Source: Aquimarina macrocephali JAMB N27 (GTDB lineage: Bacteria; Bacteroidota; Bacteroidia; Flavobacteriales; Flavobacteriaceae). Taken from it: DNA of 64,000 nucleotides. The stretch spans positions 62,001 through 126,000 of the forward strand of contig NZ_JACA01000027.1 of NCBI RefSeq assembly GCF_000520995.1, in the 5' to 3' direction. Numbering within the stretch: position 1 is the first letter of the stretch; each line of letters begins with the position of its first letter. The position numbers and the translations under genes are program-made. Shown here in pieces: positions 42,700 to 51,446 of the stretch. Under the pieces are notes generated by a model, which saw only the letters and a list, made by a program, of their open reading frames with translations, was not told the DNA's origin and made no database searches.

Positions 42700-45186
42700 A
42701 TGAAAAAACTAATCATCACACTCTTTGTCGTAACTATAACGACATGCTTAACCTATTCTCAAAACAAATTACAATCTCCTGCCGAATTTTTGGGCTATGA
42801 AATAGGTGACCAATTTACACGTCATGCAGATGTTGTAAATTATTTTAATCATGTTGCCGGCCATTCTAATATGGTAAGCTATCATACCTACGGAAAAACA
42901 AATGAACGTAGACCGTTGACTTATGCTATTGTTTCTTCTGAAGAAAATCTAAACAACATAGAAAACATAAGATTAAACAATCTAAAAAATATTGGTATTG
43001 CAGAAGGTACAGCTAATCCAGAAGTTGCGATTGTTTGGTTAAGTTATAATGTACATGGTAATGAAGCTTCTAGTACAGAATCTGCTATGCAAACTATCTA
43101 TGAGTTAATCACTAAAAAAACCGCATGGTTAAAAAATACTGTAGTTATTATAGATCCTTGTATAAATCCTGATGGTCGTGACAGGTATGTAAACTGGTAC
43201 AACCAGATAAAAGCAACACCTTATAACACGGATCAAACCGCAACAGAACATAATGAACCATGGCCGGGTGGAAGACCAAATCATTATTTATTTGATCTTA
43301 ACCGTGACTGGGCATGGGCAACACAAGTAGAATCAAGACAACGTATAAAAGCATACAATACATGGATGCCGCATATTCATGTGGATTTTCATGAACAAGG
43401 GATTAATGAACCTTATTATTTTGCGCCTGCCGCAGAACCCTTTCATGAGATTATTACGCCATGGCAAAGAGATTTTCAAACTCAAATCGGTAAGAATCAT
43501 GCTCGATATTTTGATGCAGAAGGATGGTTGTTTTTTACCAGAGAACGTTTTGATTTACTATACCCTAGTTATGGAGACACCTACCCTACTTTTATGGGAG
43601 CGATAGGAATGACATATGAGCAAGCCGGGCATGGACGTGCAGGTTTAGGTATCCAAACCGACGAAGGTTATGTATTAACGCTAAAAGATCGTGCGTTACA
43701 CCACACCACAACCGGATTATCAACAGTCGAAATCTCATCTAATCAAGCTACAAAACTAAATACTGAGTTTAAGAAATTCTTTAATACCACTGGGCTTAAA
43801 TATAAAAGCTATGTATTAAATGGAGAAGCCGATAAGATCAATGCATTAGTAAAATTGCTGGAAACTCACGATATCAAATATGGGTATACAAATACTGCAA
43901 AAATTTCGGGATTCAATTTTAAAGAAAATAAGCAAGGGAGTATTAATGCTAACGGAGCACTCGTGGTTAGTACTAATCAACCCAAAGGTAAAATGGTAAA
44001 AGTACTTTTTGAGCCAAACGCCAAGCTAAATGATCCATTGACTTATGATATTACAGCATGGAGTGTACCGCATGCTTACGGATTAAATGCCATTGCTTCG
44101 ACTACATTGATTCCTGCTAACGGAAATAAGAAACCTAATACTATAAATAACGTTGCCAATTCATCTGGACCAGGATATATCGCGAAATGGAATAGTATAG
44201 ATGACGCTGCTTTTATGGCAGACTTATTACGTCATAATATTAGAGTACGTTTTAGTGAAAAAGATTTTAGCAATGGTGCAGAGAATTTCAAAAAAGGAAG
44301 TCTTATTATCACCAAAAGTGATAATCGTAAAACCACTAATTACGATAAAATGGTTATTGATATTGCCAATACTCATCATCGAAAACTATATACTGCTCCT
44401 ACTAGTTTTTCTAGTAAAGGGGTAGATTTTGGTTCTCCAGATGTAAAACTCATCAACAACCAACGCATTGCCGTGTTAAAAGGTAGATACACCTCTTCTT
44501 TAAGCTATGGAGAGATTTGGTATTTTTTCGAACAACAACTTAAATTTCCTATTACCTCAATTGATACAGATTATTTTAAGAATGTTGACCTTACCAAATA
44601 TGATGTATTAGTTATGCCAAATGGATATTACAACAGCTATCTGGATAAAGGAGCTTTAGATAAATTGAAAAAATGGGTAAGCAGTGGTGGTAAAGTAATC
44701 GCAATTGGTAATGCCGTAAGAACCTTTGCCGATAAAAAAGGATTTAGTCTTAAGAAAAATAAGGCTGATAAAAAAGAAAAAGACTCTATTGGTAACCTTA
44801 CGCCTTATGATCAACGTGAACGAAAAAGCGTAAAAAACTTTATTACGGGAAGCATTTTCAAGACCAAAGTAGACCCATCACACCCAATGGCTTTTGGATA
44901 TGATGACACTTATTTTAGTTTAAAATTAGGAAGTAGTTCTTATAAATTTCTTCAAAATGGATATAATATCGCTTATATAGAAAAACCACAAAGTGTTTCT
45001 GGATTTGCAGGGGCAGATGCCTTAAAAAACTTGAATAACTCATTGGTATTTGGCGAATCAAGAGTAGGTAACGGAAGTATTATCTATATGGTAGACAATC
45101 CACTATTCAGATCTTTTTGGGAGAATGGAAAACTCTTCTTTGTGAATGCCATCTTTTTTGCTAATAATAATAAATTTAGAATTTAA
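42700..45186 (+). CDS. Secreted M14 family zinc carboxypeptidase-like protein
   Basis: An 828-residue exported protein (signal MKKLIITLFVVTITTCLTYS). The M14 metallopeptidase domain covers about 30-370: zinc ligands His119 and Glu122 in NVHGNEASSTE and His231 in VDFHEQG, substrate-carboxylate binding NPDGRDRY, and the general-base Glu of MTYEQAGHGRAG. The C-terminal half includes a class-I amidotransferase-like (GATase1-like) region, YDVLVMPNGYYNSYLDKGALD and WVSSGGKVIAIGNAVRTF. This M14 plus GATase1-like fusion is a known family. It should cleave C-terminal residues from peptides outside the cytoplasm. The next gene, an M3 peptidase, starts 11 bases downstream. Confidence 0.9.
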   Translation: MKKLIITLFVVTITTCLTYSQNKLQSPAEFLGYEIGDQFTRHADVVNYFNHVAGHSNMVSYHTYGKTNERRPLTYAIVSSEENLNNIENIRLNNLKNIGIAEGTANPEVAIVWLSYNVHGNEASSTESAMQTIYELITKKTAWLKNTVVIIDPCINPDGRDRYVNWYNQIKATPYNTDQTATEHNEPWPGGRPNHYLFDLNRDWAWATQVESRQRIKAYNTWMPHIHVDFHEQGINEPYYFAPAAEPFHEIITPWQRDFQTQIGKNHARYFDAEGWLFFTRERFDLLYPSYGDTYPTFMGAIGMTYEQAGHGRAGLGIQTDEGYVLTLKDRALHHTTTGLSTVEISSNQATKLNTEFKKFFNTTGLKYKSYVLNGEADKINALVKLLETHDIKYGYTNTAKISGFNFKENKQGSINANGALVVSTNQPKGKMVKVLFEPNAKLNDPLTYDITAWSVPHAYGLNAIASTTLIPANGNKKPNTINNVANSSGPGYIAKWNSIDDAAFMADLLRHNIRVRFSEKDFSNGAENFKKGSLIITKSDNRKTTNYDKMVIDIANTHHRKLYTAPTSFSSKGVDFGSPDVKLINNQRIAVLKGRYTSSLSYGEIWYFFEQQLKFPITSIDTDYFKNVDLTKYDVLVMPNGYYNSYLDKGALDKLKKWVSSGGKVIAIGNAVRTFADKKGFSLKKNKADKKEKDSIGNLTPYDQRERKSVKNFITGSIFKTKVDPSHPMAFGYDDTYFSLKLGSSSYKFLQNGYNIAYIEKPQSVSGFAGADALKNLNNSLVFGESRVGNGSIIYMVDNPLFRSFWENGKLFFVNAIFFANNNKFRI

Positions 45187-45197
45187 ATTAAATAATC

Positions 45198-47372
45198 ATG
45201 ATTAACTCACAACTCTCTACAACTTTTAAGACTGTAGCTTTATCGGCTATTGTACTTTTAGCCAGTTGTAACCAAAAGAAAGAAACTGTGGAAACAACAA
45301 CAGCATCGGAACCTAAAGAGACAGCAAATGTCTTATTAACCAAATGGACTGGTCCATATGGTGGTACTCCTGCATTCGACAAAATGAATGTCGCTGACAT
45401 AAAACCAGCCCTTGAAAAAGGAATGGAGCTTAATCTTAAAGAAATTGATGAGATTGCAAATAACTCTGAGGCCCCTACTTTTGAAAATACAATAGTTGCA
45501 ATGGAGAGATCCGGAGCAGAACTCGATAGAGTTTTTACATATTACGGTATCCTAAGTAGTAATATGTCTTCTCCAGAATTTAGAGACGTTCAAAAAGAAA
45601 TGGCTCCTAAGCTATCAGAATTTAGTTCTAAAATATCACAAAACGAAAAGCTGTTTAAGCGAATCAAAACGGTTTATGATAATGCTCAAAAAACACCATT
45701 AGAAGCAGATCAACAACGTGTGGTGGATCTTACCTATAAGTCATTCGCCATGAATGGAGCAGAGCTGGATGAAGAAAAGAAGAAACGCTATGCAGCAATC
45801 AACAAAGAATTATCAGAACTATATACCAACTTTTCTAATAATGTTTTAGAAGATGAAGAAGGATATGTTACCTATCTAACCAAAGATCAATTAAGCGGTT
45901 TATCAGAGCCTTTGATTAAAGCATATGCAAAAGCGGCAACCGATAGAGAGCAGGATGGTAAATATGCGGTGACCAATACGAGGTCTTCTATGGATCCTTT
46001 CCTTACCTATTCTGATGAGCGTGCTATACGTGAAAAAGTATGGAGAACCTACTATTCTAGAGGAGACAATGGTGATACTAAGGATAATAATGAAAATATC
46101 GCCAAAATACTAAAATTAAGAAAAGAACGTGTTGGTTTATTAGGACACGATAATTATGCAGACTGGAGGCTACAAAATCGTATGGCTAAGAATCCTGACA
46201 ATGCTATGAAACTTATGAATGCTGTTTGGCCAGCTGCTATAGCAAGGGTAAAAGAAGAAGTAGTTGATATGCAAGCCGTAGCAGATGCAAATGGGGATAA
46301 GATAACAATCGAACCATGGGATTATCGCTACTATGCAGAAAAAGTAAGAAAGAAAAAATATGACCTGGATTCTGATGAAGTAAAACAATACTTACAATTA
46401 GATAAGTTAAGAGAAGCTATGTTCTTTGTTGCTGGTGAATTATTTAATTTTAAATTCACTCCTATCGAAGATGGTAAAGTTCCTGTTTTTCATGAAGATG
46501 TAAAAGTATGGGAAGTAAATGACAAAACTTCTGGAGAGCATATTGGATTATGGTATCTAGATCCGTTTGCCAGACCTGGTAAGCGATCTGGAGCATGGGC
46601 AACTACCTATAGAAGTCATACTACTTTTGATGGTAAAAAGAATGTACTGGGATCTAATAACTCTAATTTTGTAAAACCGGCTCCGGGAGAAGCCGTTTTA
46701 GTATCATGGGATGATGCTACTACTTTTTTCCATGAATTTGGTCACGCTTTGCATTTCTTCTCCTCAGAAGTGAAATATCCAACTCTTAATGGAGGTGTAC
46801 GTGATTATACAGAATTTCAATCTCAATTGTTAGAACGTTGGTTATCTACCGATAAAGTAATTGATAATTATCTTGTACATTATAAAACCGGAGAAGCTAT
46901 TCCAAAAACACTGGTTGATAAAATTAAAAAAGCAGCTACCTTTAATCAAGGGTTTGCTACAACAGAATACCTGGCCTCTGCCCTAATGGATATGAAATTT
47001 CATTTAGCAGACCCAACCAATATCGATGTAGATAAATTTGAAAAAGAAACACTAACAGAATTACATATGCCAAAAGAATTAGTGATGCGTCATCGCACAC
47101 CACATTTTGGACATGTCTTTTCTGGAGAAGGATATGCCACTGCATATTATGGATATATGTGGGCAGATGTACTTACCTCTGATGCAGCAGAAGCATTTGC
47201 TGAAGCTCCAGGAGGATTTTATGATAAAGAAGTTGCTGCTAAACTGGTAAAATACCTTTTTGCACCACGCAACGCTATGGATCCTGCAGAAGCATATCGC
47301 AAATTTAGAGGACGTGATGCTAAGATTGAAGCATTAATGAAAGACAGAGGATTCCCGGTTCCTAAGTCGTAA
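45198..47372 (+). CDS. dcp: M3 family peptidyl-dipeptidase lipoprotein
   Basis: A 724-residue M3 metallopeptidase (Dcp-like). The lipobox LLASC puts a lipidated Cys near residue 24. The catalytic HEFGH is at 512-516 within FFHEFGHALHFF, and the third ligand Glu lies in VRDYTEFQSQLLE (about 535-547). The late HxxxYxYM region PHFGHVFSGEGYATAYYGYMWA binds substrate. It removes C-terminal dipeptides from short peptides. Being lipid-anchored, it should act in the periplasm, and its operon with the M14 carboxypeptidase suggests sequential trimming of imported or surface peptides. Confidence 0.92.
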   Translation: MINSQLSTTFKTVALSAIVLLASCNQKKETVETTTASEPKETANVLLTKWTGPYGGTPAFDKMNVADIKPALEKGMELNLKEIDEIANNSEAPTFENTIVAMERSGAELDRVFTYYGILSSNMSSPEFRDVQKEMAPKLSEFSSKISQNEKLFKRIKTVYDNAQKTPLEADQQRVVDLTYKSFAMNGAELDEEKKKRYAAINKELSELYTNFSNNVLEDEEGYVTYLTKDQLSGLSEPLIKAYAKAATDREQDGKYAVTNTRSSMDPFLTYSDERAIREKVWRTYYSRGDNGDTKDNNENIAKILKLRKERVGLLGHDNYADWRLQNRMAKNPDNAMKLMNAVWPAAIARVKEEVVDMQAVADANGDKITIEPWDYRYYAEKVRKKKYDLDSDEVKQYLQLDKLREAMFFVAGELFNFKFTPIEDGKVPVFHEDVKVWEVNDKTSGEHIGLWYLDPFARPGKRSGAWATTYRSHTTFDGKKNVLGSNNSNFVKPAPGEAVLVSWDDATTFFHEFGHALHFFSSEVKYPTLNGGVRDYTEFQSQLLERWLSTDKVIDNYLVHYKTGEAIPKTLVDKIKKAATFNQGFATTEYLASALMDMKFHLADPTNIDVDKFEKETLTELHMPKELVMRHRTPHFGHVFSGEGYATAYYGYMWADVLTSDAAEAFAEAPGGFYDKEVAAKLVKYLFAPRNAMDPAEAYRKFRGRDAKIEALMKDRGFPVPKS

Positions 47373-47397
47373 CTAAAAATAACATGTAATTAAAATG

Positions 47398-47437
47398 CAC
47401 ATATGCCATTATAACAGAGGGTATATGTGTATTTTTA
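47398..47437 (+). terminator. Terminator after the M14-M3 operon
   Basis: 10-base arms CACATATGCC (47398-47407) and GGTATATGTG (47420-47429) with one G-T wobble, followed by TATTTTTATAT. Confidence 0.7.
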
Positions 47438-47529
47438 TATAGAAGAGAGTTATACTTCATTATAAAAATTAAACTATACGAAGTATAGAATAGATGTAGT
47501 TGTGATAAAAGAACTAATATGAAGCTTTT

Positions 47530-48330
47530 ATGAAATACATATATAAATCAGCATTTGTACTTTGTGTTCTTGTACTTTTTTTTAATGGTAAAAAATATCA
47601 AAAATCATCATCAATGGATATAGTTAGAGGACTTAAGCTTGCCATTGCCAAGTTTACGAGTTTAGAACAAAAGCTTATTGTAAAAGTTGCCAAAAAACTA
47701 GAAAACAATGGATTTCCGGTTGATGATTTAACAAGAATTCACCTCAAAAAAAGAATGCTTAATGATAAGGGTTATTATACTAAGAATGAAATTACATTTT
47801 TTGTGAACCCCGGAGTTTATAAAGAAGATGAATTTAATTGGGGAATAGAAACAATTACTATAGACTGGGAAGACCCTTCTGTCGTAAGAACACCAGATGG
47901 AGGTATCGAGTTTGTGGTAGGTAATAAAGTAAAACCCGAAGATCTTGTGATGAGTCTTTATGGGATGAACGATTCTTATTCATACCATACACTTCTAAAA
48001 AATCATGATGGTATTGTGAAAAAAATAAATGATATCCTAGTGACCAATGATGTAGAAGAAATTAAGAATTTTGCTTCCCAAGGGATAGTAGAACTAATTA
48101 GAAATTATCTAATAGTAATAACAGCGCATAATGAAAATGTATATGAAATGGCAATAAGAAGGATAGATCATGACCTTATTGACTCTAATCACTTTAATGA
48201 ACTCTTTGAGCAGTATCGTTTAAAAATAGACATAAACACGTCAAGAATAGAAGTGTTAGATAGATTTGATCCAACTTTCTTTCCTACTCCCGCTCCTGCT
48301 CCAGTACCACCAATTAAAAAGAAATTTTAG
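47530..48330 (+). CDS. Uncharacterised protein with Pro-rich tail
   Basis: A 266-residue protein that I do not recognise. The N-terminus MKYIYKSAFVLCVLVLFFNG is a short hydrophobic segment that may be a signal or anchor; an ATG at 47614 (MDIVRGLKLAIAKF) would instead give a soluble protein. The middle is a mixed alpha/beta stretch with no known motif, and the C-terminus is a proline/alanine tail (TPAPAPVPPIKKKF). It lies ahead of rsgA on the same strand, with 42 bases between. Confidence 0.55.
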   Translation: MKYIYKSAFVLCVLVLFFNGKKYQKSSSMDIVRGLKLAIAKFTSLEQKLIVKVAKKLENNGFPVDDLTRIHLKKRMLNDKGYYTKNEITFFVNPGVYKEDEFNWGIETITIDWEDPSVVRTPDGGIEFVVGNKVKPEDLVMSLYGMNDSYSYHTLLKNHDGIVKKINDILVTNDVEEIKNFASQGIVELIRNYLIVITAHNENVYEMAIRRIDHDLIDSNHFNELFEQYRLKIDINTSRIEVLDRFDPTFFPTPAPAPVPPIKKKF

Positions 48331-48372
48331 AGAATATAATGTAACCAAACTCTAAAAAAACAAAAACACAGA

Positions 48373-49440
48373 ATGACAATTCAAGATTTAGGATATACCA
48401 ATACTTTAGAGCAGTTTAGAATCAAACAAAATTTAGATTCTTTTGAAGTAGGCAGAATACTATCTGAGCATAAAGAAAGATATGTTATTAAGACTCCTAT
48501 ACATGAATTTGATGCAGAACTCATTGGTAATTTAAGATATACAGCAGAAAGCAGATATGACTTTCCTGCTGTTGGAGATTGGGTTGCCTTTTCAGAGTAT
48601 GATGAAGGTAAAGCTCTAATTCATGCTATTTATCCTCGAAACTCTATCATAGAAAGACAAGCCGTTGGAGCATCAGGAAAAGTACAAATAATCGCAACAA
48701 ACATTGATTATGGTCTAATTGTCCAAGCCGTTAACCGTGATTTTAATATTAATAGATTAGAAAGGTATTTAACAATCTGTAATGCCTCTAAAGTTGAACC
48801 CATTATTATTTTAAGCAAAATTGATTTGCTAAATGAAACCGATTTGCAGAATATCATAAACCAGATAAAGCAACGAATCAAAGACATTACAATACTTACA
48901 GTTAGCAACCAAACAGTCAAAGGGTATGATCATCTAAATCAAATTATCCAAAAAGGAAAAACATACTGTCTACTTGGATCTTCCGGAGTCGGAAAATCCA
49001 CTCTTCTTAACAACCTTGCAGGTAAGCTACAAATGAAAACAGGAGAAATAAGTTCGAGTGTAAACAAAGGAAAACATATAACAAGTCATCGAGAGTTAAT
49101 TGTATTGGAAAATGGTGGTATTTTGATCGATAATCCCGGGATGCGAGAAGTCGGGATTGCTGACACAACAAGTGGATTAGAAACTACATTCGAAACCATT
49201 ATTGAATATGCTGACAATTGCAGATTTAAAGATTGCACACATGTGCATGAGGAAGGTTGCGCTATACTGGAAGCTGTTGAAAACGGAGAAATTGATAAAG
49301 ACTCATATTCTAATTTTCGAAAAATGGAAAAAGAAAAAATGCATTTTGAATCAGATATCAAAGAGAGAAAAAAGAAAGATAAAGACTTAGGAAAAATGAT
49401 TAGAAGTGTTCAAAAGCAGAGGAGGAATGATAAATACTAA
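48373..49440 (+). CDS. rsgA: Ribosome small-subunit-dependent GTPase A
   Basis: A 355-residue circularly permuted GTPase that checks 30S subunit maturation. An N-terminal OB-fold (RYVIKTPIHEFDAELIGNLR, VGDWVAFSEY) precedes the GTPase motifs in permuted order: G4 as LSKIDLL, G1 as GSSGVGKSTLLN, G2 around GKHITSHRE, and G3 as IDNPGMRE. A zinc-binding CRFKDCTHVHEEGCAI follows. The C-terminus is a Lys-rich helix. Length and layout are standard. Further genes follow closely on the same strand. Confidence 0.97.
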   Translation: MTIQDLGYTNTLEQFRIKQNLDSFEVGRILSEHKERYVIKTPIHEFDAELIGNLRYTAESRYDFPAVGDWVAFSEYDEGKALIHAIYPRNSIIERQAVGASGKVQIIATNIDYGLIVQAVNRDFNINRLERYLTICNASKVEPIIILSKIDLLNETDLQNIINQIKQRIKDITILTVSNQTVKGYDHLNQIIQKGKTYCLLGSSGVGKSTLLNNLAGKLQMKTGEISSSVNKGKHITSHRELIVLENGGILIDNPGMREVGIADTTSGLETTFETIIEYADNCRFKDCTHVHEEGCAILEAVENGEIDKDSYSNFRKMEKEKMHFESDIKERKKKDKDLGKMIRSVQKQRRNDKY

Positions 49441-49457
49441 TAAAATGTAGTCAATAT

Positions 49458-50168
49458 ATGAATAACAGTATAAAACTGGAACCAGAAAAAATCATTAAAA
49501 CCATCGATCTACTCGAAAAACGAGTTTCGGATCGATTTCCTGATTCGGGACTTAGAGAGGTTTGCTTTCAATTCTTGCATACTGCTCAAAAAAGCAAGCA
49601 AAATATTGATTGGATCTCTTCTCCAAATATTTTACTTCGTGTATTTTCTCATATGATCATACTAATCGGTTTAGGAGGTCTGATCTACAGTATCACCTAT
49701 ATTGATTTACAAATTGAAAATACTACCCTTGCTAATGTGGTTACTATTTCTGAAGCTATTTTTAATGATATCATACTATTAGGTGCTGCAATTTTTTTCC
49801 TTTTTTCATTAGAATCTAGACTAAAAATGAAACGAGCACTGAAATCTCTTAATGAACTCAGGGTAATTGCTCATGTTATTGATATGCATCAATTAACAAA
49901 AGATCCAAATGTCACTGATGTACCAGAATCTGCTACAGAAAACTCTCCTAAACGAACCTTTACTAACTTTCAGCTTCAGCGATATCTTGACTATTGCTCT
50001 GAAGCCACAGCATTAGTTGGTAAAGTTGCAGCCCTATATTCTCAAAGTCTACCCGACGAGAAAGTAGTAAGGGCGGTAAACGAAATCGAAATACTAACTA
50101 CAGGACTAAGTAGAAAAATATGGCAAAAACTCATCATACTAAATGAATTAAAAGTCGATAAAAAATAA
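49458..50168 (+). CDS. Conserved membrane protein of unknown function
   Basis: A 236-residue protein without signal peptide. A cytoplasmic N-terminal helical region (KLEPEKIIKTIDLLEKRV) is followed by two membrane helices (about 60-82 and 95-116) and a long C-terminal helical domain (ESRLKMKRALKSLNELRV, then LQRYLDYCSEATALVGKVAALYSQ, EIEILTTGLSRKIWQKLI). I do not recognise a catalytic motif. It is 17 bases downstream of rsgA and likely co-transcribed. Confidence 0.6.
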   Translation: MNNSIKLEPEKIIKTIDLLEKRVSDRFPDSGLREVCFQFLHTAQKSKQNIDWISSPNILLRVFSHMIILIGLGGLIYSITYIDLQIENTTLANVVTISEAIFNDIILLGAAIFFLFSLESRLKMKRALKSLNELRVIAHVIDMHQLTKDPNVTDVPESATENSPKRTFTNFQLQRYLDYCSEATALVGKVAALYSQSLPDEKVVRAVNEIEILTTGLSRKIWQKLIILNELKVDKK

Positions 50169-50220
50169 TTAGTTGATACAAAAAACATCCTAAATCTCGT
50201 CAAGTAATAAAAATAAAAAC

Positions 50221-50697
50221 ATGAATCAAGACACTATAATCAAACAGATAACAACAGATCTTCTAGAAAGCTTTACCTATTTTGCTGATTCTAATCATAC
50301 CGGGTATGACCCTTTACATCCGGTTTCTAAAATTGTATTTGCTGCTCAGGGAGAGATCACAACACCTCCGGATTTAGGCTTTATGGGATATGGTGGTGGA
50401 TCTGAAGGAGAAGTCTTTAGTGATTGCGGAGTATTAGATTTAGAAGCATTTTTCCCGTTAAATGAAGAAGGCGATTATTATCGTGAAGATGATCACGAGT
50501 ATAAAGAAAAATGCTTTCATAATGCTTGCCAGGGAGTCTTACAAGGTCTTACCGATATTGCTAAGAGTGATGAATTTCAAAAAATACCTAAAGAAGGTCC
50601 TGTGGTATTTGTCCTAAACCTAATAGATCAGTTTAATAAGGTACTATGTCGTATCCATCCTAACGGAGAAGTAGAATTACCACCAAAAAAGGAGTAG
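50221..50697 (+). CDS. Uncharacterised cytoplasmic protein
   Basis: A 158-residue soluble protein with no signal peptide or membrane segment, unknown to me. It has a Gly-rich loop (GFMGYGGGSEGEVFSDCG), an acidic stretch (NEEGDYYREDDHEYKEK) and a C-terminal beta-rich block (PVVFVLNLIDQF, HPNGEVELPPK). It is followed after 6 bases by the lipoprotein gene, which supports a shared operon. Confidence 0.55.
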   Translation: MNQDTIIKQITTDLLESFTYFADSNHTGYDPLHPVSKIVFAAQGEITTPPDLGFMGYGGGSEGEVFSDCGVLDLEAFFPLNEEGDYYREDDHEYKEKCFHNACQGVLQGLTDIAKSDEFQKIPKEGPVVFVLNLIDQFNKVLCRIHPNGEVELPPKKE

Positions 50698-50703
50698 TAT
50701 AAA

Positions 50704-51396
50704 ATGAAAAAAATCAAATCTCTATTCATAATAATGATACTCTTCTCTTGCAATAGTGAAAAGAAACAGGTTCTTGAAAAAGAAGATGTTAAAGAAGAGA
50801 GTAGTATAAAAGACTTTACTAATTTTATTGCTGAAGGTTTTGAAATCGCTGTAGTTCAAAATGAAAAGAAGATAGCGTTTGGAGATTTGAATCAGGATGG
50901 TTATCAGGATTTTGTGGCCATAATTGTAAATTCAAACACCAATATAGAGGATACTGATCCCGAAGAGGTTAGAATTGCTATATACGAAGGATCAGAAAAT
51001 GATACATATAAACAAAAAGCACTAAGCGGAAACTTAACTTCTGCTTTTATTTATAATGAAAATCCATCACTTAAAATAACAACCCATATACTAAGTATTA
51101 GTCATCAATCTATGAGGCATGACTATGAAATAAAATTTAGATTCGAAAAAAAATACAATGACTATATGCTTATTGGCTCAGAATTAAACAACTACGGGAA
51201 TGCTACTCACGATGGGGCTGGAAACACCAGTATTAATTTCTTAACAAAAACAAAGGTTAAGAAAACATTAGAATATGATCATGAAAAAGAAGAATTAAAA
51301 GAACTGAAACCCGTTGTAACAAAAATCGAAGAGGACCTAATATCAATTACTCAAATTAGTGATCTTACTATATATAAAATTATAGGAAACGAATAA
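50704..51396 (+). CDS. Lipoprotein with an FG-GAP-like calcium motif
   Basis: A 230-residue lipoprotein (MKKIKSLFIIMILFSC, Cys16 in LFSC). A DLNQDGYQD sequence at about residues 62-70 in AFGDLNQDGYQDFVAII fits the DxDxDG calcium-loop of FG-GAP/VCBS-type repeats, but only one copy is present. The remainder is beta-rich (IKFRFEKKYNDYMLIGSELN). Function is unknown. It lies between an uncharacterised gene and an M16 peptidase gene. Confidence 0.6.
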   Translation: MKKIKSLFIIMILFSCNSEKKQVLEKEDVKEESSIKDFTNFIAEGFEIAVVQNEKKIAFGDLNQDGYQDFVAIIVNSNTNIEDTDPEEVRIAIYEGSENDTYKQKALSGNLTSAFIYNENPSLKITTHILSISHQSMRHDYEIKFRFEKKYNDYMLIGSELNNYGNATHDGAGNTSINFLTKTKVKKTLEYDHEKEELKELKPVVTKIEEDLISITQISDLTIYKIIGNE

Positions 51397-51446
51397 TAAC
51401 TAATGCTATATACAAAAATTTCATACTCATCAATACTTTATCAATC

